A DNA stretch of 64,000 nt from Ignelater luminosus (lineage: Eukaryota; Arthropoda; Insecta; Coleoptera; Elateridae). The notes below the pieces were generated by a model. That model saw only the letters and a list, made by a program, of their open reading frames with translations. It was not told the origin of the DNA and did no database searches. Shown here in pieces: positions 26,398 through 37,777 of this stretch (position 1 is the first letter of the stretch; each line of letters opens with the position of its first letter). Where the stretch lies: assembly GCA_011009095.1 (NCBI GenBank), contig VTPC01001013.1, positions 310,001-374,000 on the forward strand, given 5' to 3'. A program made the translations under genes and the position numbers.

Positions 26398-26775
26398 ATG
26401 AGAGATATAGAGACCAAAGCCAAGAATAAAGCGTGGAAGCAACTAAGCGAAAAAGTAGACAAAGATATATGGGGAAACTATTTTAAAATTATAACCAAAA
26501 AGACAAAAATGCCACCCATAATAGAGTTAACCAACAAAGGCAAAATCAAGATAACCCACAAGCTGTTCCCAAGGCAAAAAGGACAAAAACGAAATATTGT
26601 CGAATTTCCCGAGAAAGAAGTTATATCCATAGCCAATAAGATTCAAATAGGAAGAGAACCAGGGCCCAAAAACATATCGGGAGAACTAGTCAAAATAAAA
26701 GCGCCAAAGAAAACCGAATACATAACCAAACAAGATAGTCAAAGACAGCAAGCAAATGGACAAAAAAGCTACTAG
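26398..26775 (+). pseudogene. LINE reverse transcriptase N-terminal segment
   Basis: An uninterrupted stretch of 125 codons covering the region just before and into the reverse transcriptase. Residues 10-30 (KAWKQLSEKVDKDIWG) and the LFPRQK word correspond to the linker that precedes the polymerase fingers in R1-clade ORF2 proteins. EVISIANKIQIGREPGPKN follows, matching the conserved A-n-I-x-GRAPGPD-I block with N in place of the expected D. It ends where the LINE frame is lost. It is not an independent gene. Confidence 0.8.
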
Positions 26776-26999
26776 AGCAACCAGAGCAGCCAGACTGGAA
26801 GAAAAAACAAAAATCAAAAAGAAACCTCCCAGAATTGCCGATGAAGCAAACAAGAGCAATTATAGATATAGGAACGTCTTCGACTCTGCACAGCACGGAG
26901 GGATAATGAACTAATTAAGAGAAAGGAAAATAAGTCCTTAACTTATTAAGATAATACGTAATTATTTCAGTAACAGAAATTTAAATATTAGTTCTGCAA

Positions 27000-27260
27000 G
27001 GCTCGGTATTAAGCCCATTGATATGGAACATTTACTAAGATTCAGTCCCAAATATCAGAAGTCTCACTGCTTAACTATGCGAATAACCTGGCAATCATGG
27101 CAAGAAGAAGGGCCAAAGAAGATCTTGAGAAAATAATTAATCGTACTATCCTGCTCATCTATAACTGAATGAAAATGAAAAAACTCGAGCCGAAAAAACT
27201 AAGAAGTCGTCTTAATCGGAAGAAGAAGAAAAGTTACCATGCTGGATATTGAAATTGAAC
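27000..27260 (+). pseudogene. LINE reverse transcriptase core, catalytic site lost
   Basis: Reading across frames, the words GSVLSPLIWN, LLNYANNLAIMARRRAKEDL and KIINRTILLIYN correspond to the polymerase palm. The expected catalytic pair (ADD) reads ANN, so both aspartates are replaced by asparagine. Several frame changes occur. It cannot encode active polymerase. Confidence 0.75.
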
Positions 27261-27383
27261 GATCGCTCATACACACGAGTGAAACAATCAAATATGAATA
27301 TGATGACCCATATAAAGTGAACAACTAAAGAAAAATAAAATTTGAGGTCCCTGCAGCAGTAAACAAACAGTCATAGTGTCAAT

Positions 27384-27629
27384 ATGGCCTCGCGCTTTAC
27401 AAATGAAAAAAATATAATTTTACTTAGGGTATACTCGGCTTACAGAACGGTCGGTAGTGAAGCTCTCCAGATGGTGGCTGGGTATCCACACCTATCGAAC
27501 TTATGGTCAAGGAAAGAGCTCGGAAACATGAAAGGCAAATTACTGACTATACTTACTATAAACGAGTGGACAAACTTAACTGACAAAGCGGCCTGGATTA
27601 AACGCTTAATCCCCAAAGTAGGGGAATAG
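27384..27629 (+). pseudogene. LINE ORF2 C-terminal segment
   Basis: An open segment of 81 codons containing LLRVYSAYRTVGSEALQMVAG and, near its end, DKAAWIKRLIPKVGE. Both are hallmarks of the region after the polymerase in R1-clade LINEs, where AYRTVS and a W-RLIP block precede a CCHC-like finger. The finger itself is not recognisable here. Downstream, QILPGNLIQCMLENKI and LLDIIKIKDGEEK near 27735-27850 match the usual C-terminal tail. Confidence 0.8.
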
Positions 27630-27931
27630 ACAGGCAGGAAACATGGGGAGGTGGTATGAAAGTAAACAGCACACAGTGTTCCGGTGCCAAAGATGGAACA
27701 ACCAACGAGCAATTATAGAAGAGACAGTACGACAACAAATATTGCCAGGAAACTTAATTCAATGTATGTTAGAAAATAAAATAAAATGAGATCATACTAT
27801 CGCACAGTTACTCGATATAATAAAAATCAAAGATGGAGAAGAAAAGACTAACCAGAGAAAAAATTAAATGAAACTAGAAAAGGAGACACAGAGAGAGAAA
27901 ATGAGCCTGGAAGACCAACGGCAAAAAAAAA

Positions 27932-27962
27932 GGTTAGGTTAGGTGAAACTAGGTTAGGTTAT
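27932..27962 (+). repeat. TTAGG-like repeat at the 3' end of the LINE fossil
   Basis: GGTTAGGTTAGG immediately follows the poly(A) run, then AGGTTAGGTT after an eight-base interruption. This is the G-rich strand of the insect telomere unit TTAGG. Confidence 0.75.
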
Positions 27963-27986
27963 GTTCTTCAGAGCTTGACCAAATAA

Positions 27987-28259
27987 CAAAGTACTCAGGA
28001 CAAAAATGCTTTTGCTTTAGTGCTAACAGAAAAAACAGTAGACATCTTAAAAGCAAATGCGAGCAATACCCTTGCCAAAATAGAAAGGGCAATGGAAGAA
28101 GAAGACTACAGCTGTCAATAGCAAAAAGCGAAGGCGATATTTAACAATTTAGTATTAGAATTAAAACGTAGTTTAACGGAATCTAAAAGAAAATTAAATA
28201 CCAAGAAATCCATTTTGAGAAAAACTCGGAATGAAAGAGCATATACTAAAAGTAACTAA
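27987..28259 (+). pseudogene. Broken charged helical frame of unknown family
   Basis: About 90 codons reading QSTQDKNAFALVLTEKTVDI at the left and KTRNERAYTKSN at the right, with one interruption. It is rich in K, E, R and A, suggesting amphipathic helices or a coiled coil. It follows the LINE and its TTAGG-like tail by only a few dozen bases. It may be part of another mobile element, such as a LINE first-frame protein, or a host gene fragment. I do not recognise the family. Confidence 0.4.
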
Positions 28260-29887
<1,628 letters not shown>

Positions 29888-30052
29888 CTGAAATATTCGA
29901 ATATGGTCCATAAACTGAACTACTCTATCAGCACACATTGGAGAAGCATGAAGTCCAGCCGCCGCTATTAATGGTGCAACGTGTAATGGCATAGAACATT
30001 GGCTAGCGTTAAGGACAAACAATTCCGACCAAACGAGCCGTAGAAGTGCTAC
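29888..30052 (-). CDS. svp: seven-up (COUP-TF, NR2F) ligand-binding-domain exon B
   Basis: A 165-nt exon of exactly 55 codons, phase 0 at both ends. It opens [20 protein letters not shown], continues [19 protein letters not shown] and closes FMDHIRIFQ, covering helices 4/5 to 7 of the nuclear-receptor ligand-binding domain. VALLR completes the family signature begun at the end of exon A (TDQ). The acceptor reads ATTTACAG; the donor is GTAACA, a weaker match to GTAAGT. Relative to the COUP-TF sequences I recall, CADRVVQF (usually AADRVVAF) and PLIAAAG (usually PLLAAAG) are unusual. Confidence 0.96.
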
Positions 30053-30744
30053 CTGTAAATTACTTATTAAATTCTTATGCCAATTTTAAAAATTAAAAAG
30101 TAATAACTAGCATTTCAAAATTGTATTTTAGTTTTATCTTTGTTGTAAATCATATTTTTATTGGTACTGTAGATATATCAGAGAAAAAGACTTTAGAATT
30201 TATTTAGCTTAGCTTTTGGTTAGTGCTTGTTCTGATATGATTATCTTTTGGGAAAAATTTGCTCCAAATTTAGTCTTTCAGTATATTAAAAGACATTTGA
30301 ATGAAATGGCCAGTTTTCCAGACAAAGTAACTTGATGTCGAAAAGAAATCTACATTTATAATCTGTAATATAATTGAGTTACAAGGAAAATAGAAAACAG
30401 TTTTTATAATCGACGTTAGGTGAGAAGGTGTAAAAAAGGAAGAAAACACAAAAAGTCGATATAAAAATGTCTTAACATCAGAAATCAATATACAAGCAAC
30501 ATAAATGTAATTACTGCAGAGTCAACCATATTCGACTGCATGATTTGGGAAAACATCAATAATTTACATTTGAATGTATTGAGAATATCTTTAACTTCGA
30601 ATTCATAATTTAGACAGTAAAGTGTTTTTTTTTGGGGGAAGAATCAAAACTCGTCATGGATAGTTTTGGTTTTGTCCCGAAAGTTAAGACAATAGCAAGA
30701 CATTTGGTCACACACTATGTTTTGTTAATTTCTACGTGAAAATC

Positions 30745-30880
30745 GATAGCAAACTCTTAATATCAAGATCAGGACCGTCATCAGAGCATATCTTGGATTT
30801 AAATCAAAACCAAGACCAAGATCAAAAGTTATCACCAAGATCAAAACCACATCGGTCTTGTTTGATTCAAGCTTTCTTTG
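30745..30880 (+). repeat. Dispersed relative of the 16.4-17.7 kb array
   Basis: Shares AATATCAAGATCAGGACC, CAAAACCAAGACCAAGATCAAAA and CGGTCTTGTTTGA with the AATATCAAGACCAAGACT, GATCAAAAACA and GGTCTTGTTG blocks of the tandem array 13 kb away. It is a single, decayed copy inside the svp intron. Confidence 0.5.
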
Positions 30881-32671
30881 AACAATTCTAAAATTATGTA
30901 ATGTTTTGGTTGACACATTGGAAAAGATACAAAACTTCTAAAAAGTCATAAATCAATGAAACATTACTTTAAATACTAGGTATTATGGTTATTAAACATA
31001 GTTATTCAGACAATCCTTCTAGAGAAAAAAAACTTTGCTTTTTCCAAACACAAAAACTAATAATCTAGATCTTTACATGACTCAAAATTTAATCGGTGAT
31101 GCAGTTCTACATTTTCTAATCATATGCAATGTAGTCCAAAAACAGTTTTGCTTACGTTTTCATTAATTTGCAACTTAGTGAAAAGTTCTGGAAAGGTTCA
31201 AAGTACTAATTTCTAATTTTGGGAAACTTTTGTATTTGCAATACTTAACTATGATTACAAACATAAATGTGACAATGCGTGACCATATCAAGAACATAAC
31301 AAAACATAAGTAGTAAGACGTTTTTTAACAATTAACGATAAAGAAAGTGATGAAGAATTTTTATTCTCGTCAAAACACAAAATCGCAAAGTTTAGAAGTG
31401 ATAACTTTATTGTTACAGTTAAAAAATTGTTTTGTACTTATACTGAAATGACTATTAAGTGAAAACTGAAACTAGACTTGTTAAATGATGACAGATAAAA
31501 AATAAAATGTTACATAACCTAATTTTGCAATTTTTCAGACGAATCTGCAGTTAATATTTCTGAGCTGATTTGGAGTATTATTTAATTATATGTCCAGCAA
31601 ATACTGAATAGTTTCCATCGATTGGAAAATTTTAAAAGGATTGGATAATATTTAAAATGTAATTAAAATGCGATGAATAAAGACCTGATAAGAATGAGTA
31701 TACTGAATAAGATATAAGAATGTGGGATTATTTATTCAGACGTTATATGGTTGGAAGAAACGATGACTGTAGTTAATTGAATGGGGTAGAGGGATATCCT
31801 ATGCTATTTGTATTGAAAGTGATATTGATGCTCAATAAAGGATATCTACACTGAAAGTGGTTATTATCGATCATATCAGAACTTATCAACGTCAAGAAAA
31901 GGAAGTCATCATAAATAGGGAGAGTTAAATATTTAATCAAAGAAAAGGACGATTAAAAATGAAAACTAATTTGAGGTTATGTTGTTTTTAATAAAATATT
32001 CTTAAATACAATTTTTTCAAAATTAGATACGTCAAAACATAAAGCTGGAATATAACTAGAGACAGGATTTATATGTACTTTATAAAAAAAAGTTATTCTG
32101 CTTTTTTGTTTTTACTAATATACAGTGTGTCCCATTCTCTATGGTTCTATGGGATATTGAACCATATTGACTAATGTTTCAGAAAAGAAACAGTCTTCTC
32201 AATATTTATTACAATTTTTAGTCTCTTCTATACAAACCAGACTTTTATCCTTAAACTGAAACTGAGATGGAGACTGACATAAATAATCATCTTAACTTAA
32301 ACAGAAAATCTATTACACTTAGAAGTGCTTCAGGAATCTTTAAAGATACCATCAAAAAGCAACAACCATCAGCTCGAACCTTCTCCTTTAATTGATCTTT
32401 TCTAATTAATTTAAATCTTGCAAGCTTTCCTTTCCATGTATCCATCTTCTATGTAGCTAATTTTTTGATGTAAACGATTCTTAAATGTTTTCAAATGTTC
32501 TGATTATTTTATCGAACCAAAAATTGGTTGATGATTCTATATAAAGTAAATTCATTCATGTTCGTTTTGACTAACTCGAAAACATTTGGTGATAAGTCAA
32601 ACTAATAAGGAAAAAAGCCCAGAATCTTGTAAAATGAAGTCGGTTTAAGTTACAGTGTCTGTAAGCTCTTT

Positions 32672-32692
32672 GGTCACACGATTAATGTGACC
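32672..32692. promoter_or_regulatory. Perfect palindrome built on GGTCA half-sites
   Basis: GGTCACA (32672-32678), seven bases, TGTGACC (32686-32692). The arms are exact inverted copies and each contains the nuclear-receptor core GGTCA, with TGACCT completing the right half-site. It lies about 520 bp downstream of svp exon A. A role is inferred only. Confidence 0.35.
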
Positions 32693-33215
32693 TGGAATTT
32701 AGTATGATGTCTGATATTAAAGGTTTGTTTTTCCTAATCTCTATCTATCTCTGCCATGCTTTCGTTTTGTATTTCCGAAGACAGTTCAATAGTGTATACT
32801 GCGTATTCAAAACTCGAGGCTTATCACGGGGATCTGGAAAACGCTTAAGCTTGAAATTTCAACTGTTTTGCATTTTTCTTTCTTTGAAGAGTTATATTTT
32901 CAGCAAATTTAAGGAAACGAATTCAAAATGTAAACGACAGTTTAATTGATCAAGATAATATCAGGAATGAGCCTAAAGGTTATCTCATGCCTGACTACAT
33001 TTTACAAATCGTGGAGAAATATTTCTACTCTTTGGAATCTGAAAATAAGTGTTAAATGCAACTAAAGGACATAAACTATAAAACAAGTTTTAATAAAAAT
33101 TGCATTTTTAAGTGCATATAAATCCTTTCCCTATAAACCTTCTGTAGATATCTTTCAGGAAAAAACAAAGAAACTTAAAAAATATTTATAGTAGTAAGTT
33201 TTGTGGTAACAGTAC

Positions 33216-33514
33216 CTGATCTGTAACTTGTAGATCTGGAAAGAATGGTATGTTTCGTGCCCATTCCACGGCAGAAAACAGTAAGCGCGCGGCCAATTCG
33301 CAGATGTTGTCGATGCCCATAATATTATTCGCTTGTATACATTGACCGTACCGACTCGTGGGATACGGTTCCGCTCTCAAAAGTAAGGAAATATAGCTGC
33401 TAAGATACGAATGATTACTTAAAGATGTGGTCACAGAGTCTGTAGAATTTAGAAATTGGTTAGGTAGTCCAGGTAACGACGGTTGTGATGGAGGTACTCT
33501 TCCTCTTTGGACGG
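33216..33514 (-). CDS. svp: seven-up (COUP-TF, NR2F) hinge and ligand-binding-domain exon A
   Basis: A 299-nt exon whose first two bases complete an alanine codon begun upstream (RRE-A-VQRGR in the family), then 99 codons ending TDQ. The opening [10 protein letters not shown] follows the DNA-binding domain; a variable hinge reads [19 protein letters not shown]. From [19 protein letters not shown] (helix 1) through [20 protein letters not shown] (helix 3) to [14 protein letters not shown] it is nearly identical to COUP-TF proteins and contains the nuclear-receptor signature. The acceptor is TTTTTCAG; the donor is GTACTG. COUP-TF proteins are orphan receptors that bind direct repeats of AGGTCA in DNA; in Drosophila, svp specifies photoreceptor, neuroblast and heart-cell fates. 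QANN, usually QPNN, is an oddity. Confidence 0.97.
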
Positions 33515-34880
33515 CTGAAAAACAAAAACAATAAAAAATTAAAATTATTTTCATACCTCGCGTGTAAGTGTGTCACATAAATATCAAGACGCAGTTCTAA
33601 TTTTCTTACTAGAGCTTTCCCTACTGGAATATTAAGAAATATTGTCTACTTGCACAATAATTTCTCAAGAATATTTATTATACGAACATCGAGATGTTTA
33701 CTTCGTTTTAATGGATTATAAAAATTATGCGATTTATACATAAAAGGAATTAAAAAACTGAAGAAATCCGAAGTCAATATTTTATGCATGCTATTACTTC
33801 TAGTTTAAATATAGATTTTTATCGCGTTTCGCTATTCAACTGATAGTGGTTATTGTGATAGACCCTTTATGTTTATGTTAATATAACTGATAAAATTTTT
33901 AAAAATCGAATGAATAATTAGAAATTACCATAAAGACAAACAATTTACATTAGAATATGTTTGTCTAAAGAATACTTAATAAAGAATATTTTAAAATGCA
34001 TCGGGCATTTTACAATGGGCTATTAACAATTAAATGTCGTCCATAACATTTCACTCTTTAGAGAACTACCTTGCTGACAATAATTTTGAGGTTAACTGAA
34101 TGATCGTGATGATTACACTCGGACAAAAAAATAGTCCTAATTAGCAACCAATTTATGAATGTTCTTTCAGTAGCATAACAAAAATAATAATAATTGCGTC
34201 ACCAGCCTCTTTTCTTCCGATGAAATACGGAGAAACAGCAGCAACTGCAATAGCTTCAATCTTCATCAACCCAGTAAATGCAAAACTCATAAACTAATCA
34301 AATTCTGTAAGTCTAACCAAGAAATTAAAACTCAAAGTTAACATAAATTATGAAGCATAAAATATAGACTACTTGGTCTTCTAACTTTGGTTCTAGGTTA
34401 AGTTTCATGAGACGTAATTAGTAGAAAGAAAGGATTTTCATACTGAACACGTCCCAACCTCAAAAGGCTACATTATCTGTTAGATTTCTTTTATGAAGTT
34501 TACAGCATCTGATCCTTTTTACTTTCATTTGTCTTGTGTGTGTACATTAGAATGAAACTGAATAACATCCTGCAGATATCTAGTGGAGATGAAACATCAA
34601 GTAGTCTTACTCATTGTGAGTCTACCAAAATTAATCAAAGATAGTCAACAGAGACATTTAAATCGCAATTAATACAAAGATCTTTCAAGAAAATTTTAAT
34701 GCAATCAAATAGAACAAAAATATATTGCAGCATTACAACTCGTGGTATTCTAAGTATGCACTGGATTAGTCAACTGGTGGCCTGGATGTGTAAAAAACTG
34801 CACGAGAAAGAGATAAAAATAGAATGTTTTACTAATTCATTATATAAAAAACAAAATAACAAGTTTGAATGTAGCATATC
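33515..34880 (-). other. svp: Start of the upstream svp intron; no feature seen
   Basis: AT-rich sequence right of exon A on the minus strand. The DNA-binding-domain exon (CEGCKSFFKRSVRR in this family) was looked for by eye from here to 64000 and not found, so this intron appears to run past the window. Confidence 0.6.
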
Positions 34881-34889
34881 AAACGATCG

Positions 34890-35210
34890 TCTATTGTCTT
34901 TTTGACAGATATTCTATATCTCAGAAACGGGATGTCATATTGAGATGGGATTTTGGTTGTTGCTAGTGGCAAGGGAATAGCTTTCAAGCCTTTGGGGAAC
35001 CAAAGATCGTCATTTGTTTTTTCTGTTTTGTTTACATGCAAGATGAAACTTAAGTTTGTTGGTAGTTCATAGCGCGAAAGCTTTCAAGCAATTCGGGCAC
35101 CGCCGTTAGACTTGTTTTTGCCAGGTATTTTATATTTCTAGAAGGTATTGTCATATCGAGATAGGATTTTGATTGTTGGGGAATGGCTTTCAAGCGATTG
35201 TCTACTATTT
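34890..35210 (+). repeat. Direct duplication, offset about 217 bp
   Basis: TTTTTGACAGATATTCTATA and the following GTCATATTGAGATGGGATTTTG, then GAATAGCTTTCAAGC (from about 34898) recur from about 35115 as TTTTTGCCAGGTATTTTATA, GTCATATCGAGATAGGATTTTG and GAATGGCTTTCAAGC. A third AAGCTTTCAAGC word lies between them. It is a two-copy tandem repeat just left of the FLYWCH relic. Confidence 0.8.
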
Positions 35211-35390
35211 TTTTTCTTCGATGGAAGCACACCAAATCGCTACTCGTGTTCAATCATAACTGATTTAGAAAAGTTAATTGAGGGCAAAGACCACCACTGT
35301 ATAGGGCCAATTCATCGAATGCATTTTGTCAAAAGTTAATTTACCGAAACTATATATAAGTCATTGTTGCTTGTTTACATTTGACACTTG

Positions 35391-35597
35391 ATGAAGAAGA
35401 AAAATTTGAAATGCGTTTTTAGCAAAAACGAAAAAGAACAACTTGTATTTAATGGATTTGTACACACAAAGAAAAAAGTTCACAAGGACAACCTGTGCAA
35501 GAAGTGCTTGAACTACCACAACTTGAAATGTCCTGGAAGGTTGATTGTTAAAAACGACAAGAAGAGTAAGTATTGTGACTATGATCTGCGTCTGTAG
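35391..35597 (+). pseudogene. FLYWCH-type zinc-finger fragment
   Basis: ATG at 35391 opens 68 codons. EKEQLVFNGFVHTKKKVHKD, followed by CKKCLNYHNLKCPGRLIV, aligns with the FLYWCH finger (L-V-F-G-Y, then W-x-C, then C-x-AR). The LVF-G-F core and the two cysteines are kept. The tryptophan before the first metal-binding cysteine and the terminal histidines are not recognisable, so the finger is incomplete. In insects FLYWCH fingers occur in chromatin proteins such as Mod(mdg4) and are often carried by Mutator-like DNA transposons. Sitting inside a long intron next to a duplication, a transposon relic is the likelier source. No adjoining transposase could be recognised. Confidence 0.5.
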
Positions 35598-35799
35598 GAT
35601 ATCGCTTTTTGCTGAAACTGCACTTCTGGATTGTATATGTGGAGTCGCGTCAAATATTGGTTATTAGTGAACTTGCATTTCATTCATTCATTCACTAGTT
35701 TGCTCGATGGAAGGTGAAGTGCCACTGTAGACCATCAAAAAAGGCTTGTGAGAAAGTGAAGCCTGACTTGTGTTGAAATATAGCTGACTTATAATTAAG

Positions 35800-35960
35800 A
35801 ATGTTAATAGAGAGCGAAGCGAATGGTTGCTCGGCGACCACGCTAAAACGATTGAAGAAGAGGAGCGTTTTAACACAACAAACCAGGTTCCAAGTCACTG
35901 GCGCGACTAACGCCCTTGAAATCCCTGGAGTATTTAAGAGCGCAACCAAATAATAAAAAT
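35800..35960 (+). other. CpG-rich segment with TATA-like box, probable mobile-element piece
   Basis: A patch rich in CG dinucleotides (GAGCGAAGCGAATGG, CGGCGACCACG, GGCGCGACTAACG) with GTATTTAAGAGCG near 35928 and AATAATAAAAAT shortly after. The composition contrasts sharply with the intron. The minus-strand frame through it (35695-35979, 94 codons) has no recognisable domain. The family is unknown; an LTR-like or transposon-end origin is possible. Confidence 0.35.
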
Positions 35961-37107
35961 ATTCTTCTTCAACTTGCAAAATCAGTAAATGATCTCTTTT
36001 CTAATTTATTGTTTATATAAAAGCCACTTCATATCATGGCAAAACTGACCCGTCAGGGCCAATACGTCCGAAACCCCAGTTTTCTTTTGTAATTTACCGC
36101 AAACCGGATTATAGTATCGCTTTATCTATGAGCTATAAAAAAAATTAAAAAGCCATAATGTTGCAAAATTACACCAACTCTACATATTTTGCAGTGCCTA
36201 GTTACGCTGCTGTCTTAAGTTTGGCACTTGACAGAACCAAATGCGGATCGAAAGTAACTCTGGTAAGTAGTATGCAATACGCATACACATACATTTTCAA
36301 GAAGAATTTTGATCAATGATACTGAAAATTTAGCCTATTTCACTAAGGCCCAAAACCCATAAGAATTAAGCGTGGTCTTTTCTATAACGACAGAGAAAAT
36401 ATTTTCATAGAATTTTAAGGAAATTCAATAACAACCAAATGAGTAAAATGCAATTACAATTTGGAAGTTTCAAACAGCAATTTTAAAATATAAACAAAAC
36501 AAGAAGATCAGCAACAAGATTCACGATTTACATATGTTATATAAAATCAACTATTATAATCTACAAATAAATACGTTTTATTATACAATAGAACTAAACT
36601 TGCAAGTGCATCAAGCTAACGTTACTATTTTACGAAAATTATTATAGTTTTTTCTAGCTAGACTATTTTATTAGATTTTTACGTTAGTTAGCTCCAAAGG
36701 TAGTAAAACACTTAGTTATTAATTCATCTTGAAAGGTCAAAAAGATACGAGACTATATAAATCAACGCTTTGCAAAGAGTAAGATCTATATCCTAAGAAA
36801 AATAGCTTACCCCTAAATGAAAACTTGTTTATCTAGAAGGCTTTAAAGTAAAAATATCTGTTCGTAAAAAGAAACTTCAACGGTTCGGATAACTTAACTT
36901 ACTCAACGAGCCCAACCGGTTAGCAAAACAATGATGAATATTGTGAAGATCGAAATGCATGTTCAATTTAGAGCTAGTTTGCCCAATTCAAAAATTATTG
37001 AAAATGTATCGAAGATTCCCTCTGACATTTCTCTTTCAAAGGGTTGAATAACACAAAGAGAAGAAAATCATTTACATCAGTTAGGAAAAATTGTTCATAC
37101 ATTTTTT
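35961..37107. other. Non-coding stretch
   Basis: No gene recognised. A short hairpin-like pair (AAAACTG near 36043 and CAGTTTT near 36078) surrounds a CG-containing patch; nothing identifies it further. Confidence 0.45.
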
Positions 37108-37207
37108 NNNNNNNNNNNNNNNNNNNNNNNNNNNNNNNNNNNNNNNNNNNNNNNNNNNNNNNNNNNNNNNNNNNNNNNNNNNNNNNNNNNNNNNNNNNNN
37201 NNNNNNN
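37108..37207. other. Assembly gap, 100 N
   Basis: Exactly 100 undetermined bases, the conventional placeholder for a gap of unknown length. Distances across it are therefore unreliable. Confidence 0.99.
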
Positions 37208-37690
37208 ATAAGAACCATCAAACCGGCAAGAAAAAGATTTTATACTTGGCCTTACCAAAGTCTTATTCTAGATTCTATTTCGTTGCCAATATATTGAAAG
37301 ACGTCTAGTTCACGTGGTGATTTATTGGTCATCAGTTACGTCACACTCACGTTTGAAAAGACGTCGAAAATCAAATGTGACCGCTTGAAGACGTCATATC
37401 AGGATGGGAAAAAGAATTATTTAATGACGAAGCAAACGTCACACTAAAAAATGGCGTTTGCAAAGCAATCAAAATGAATTTGACGTCACTCTGCTTGTTT
37501 GGTGCTGCTCTAGAAGTTTTTCGAAATATTACAACCATATACTTGCAATGTCGTCGGCATCTCATTTTTGAACGGCTCGATTCAGAGTCAACACAATCAC
37601 GTAACAGTAGATAAGAGTATCACAAAATGAAACAGGGTAGGCCATAAGAATATGGTCAACAATCAAGAAGTTGATTCTCTTACTACAGAA

Positions 37691-37777
37691 AGGTCTCATT
37701 GGCGCCCTTTAGAACTATAAAGCACTTGCCCTGAGGCAGTTGCCTCAATGGCTTAACGTCTGAGGCCGGCTCTGAAT
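37691..37777 (+). repeat. Dispersed repeat copy 1
   Basis: CTGAGGCAGTTGCCTCAATG followed by GCTTAACGTCTGAGGCCGG, preceded by a GGCGCCC word. A diverged copy in the same orientation lies at 55071-55116 (CTTAGGCAATGTCTAAGATG, then CTTAACGTCTTAAACCGGA). It looks like the end of an old interspersed repeat. Confidence 0.6.

Larger units (their letters stand above)
26120..27931 (+). mobile_element. R1-clade non-LTR retrotransposon fossil (LINE), 5'-truncated
   Basis: A plus-strand LINE remnant with parts in the expected order. The linker between endonuclease and reverse transcriptase comes first (KSIYW then TKEVAEARNKYLKAKRK, with KAWKQLSEKVDKDIWG following). Reverse transcriptase comes next (GSVLSPLIWN near 27009, then YANNLAI near 27076 where YADDLAI is expected). 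The C-terminal part contains LLRVYSAYRTVGSEALQM and WIKRLIPKVGE. The LRV-SAYRTVS word and the W-RLIP-V block are typical of R1-clade elements. The 5' end is missing; the 3' end is a run of nine A at 27923-27931, and TTAGG-like sequence lies on both sides. It is multiply broken and old. Confidence 0.85.
30053..33215 (-). other. svp: svp intron between exons A and B (3163 bp)
   Basis: Runs from donor GTACTG after exon A to ATTTACAG before exon B. It contains a fragment related to the 16.4-17.7 kb array (30745-30880), a perfect 7-7-7 palindrome (32672-32692) and, near 32120, a TACAGTGTGTCCC word common at insect transposon ends. No coding sequence is recognised. Confidence 0.9.
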
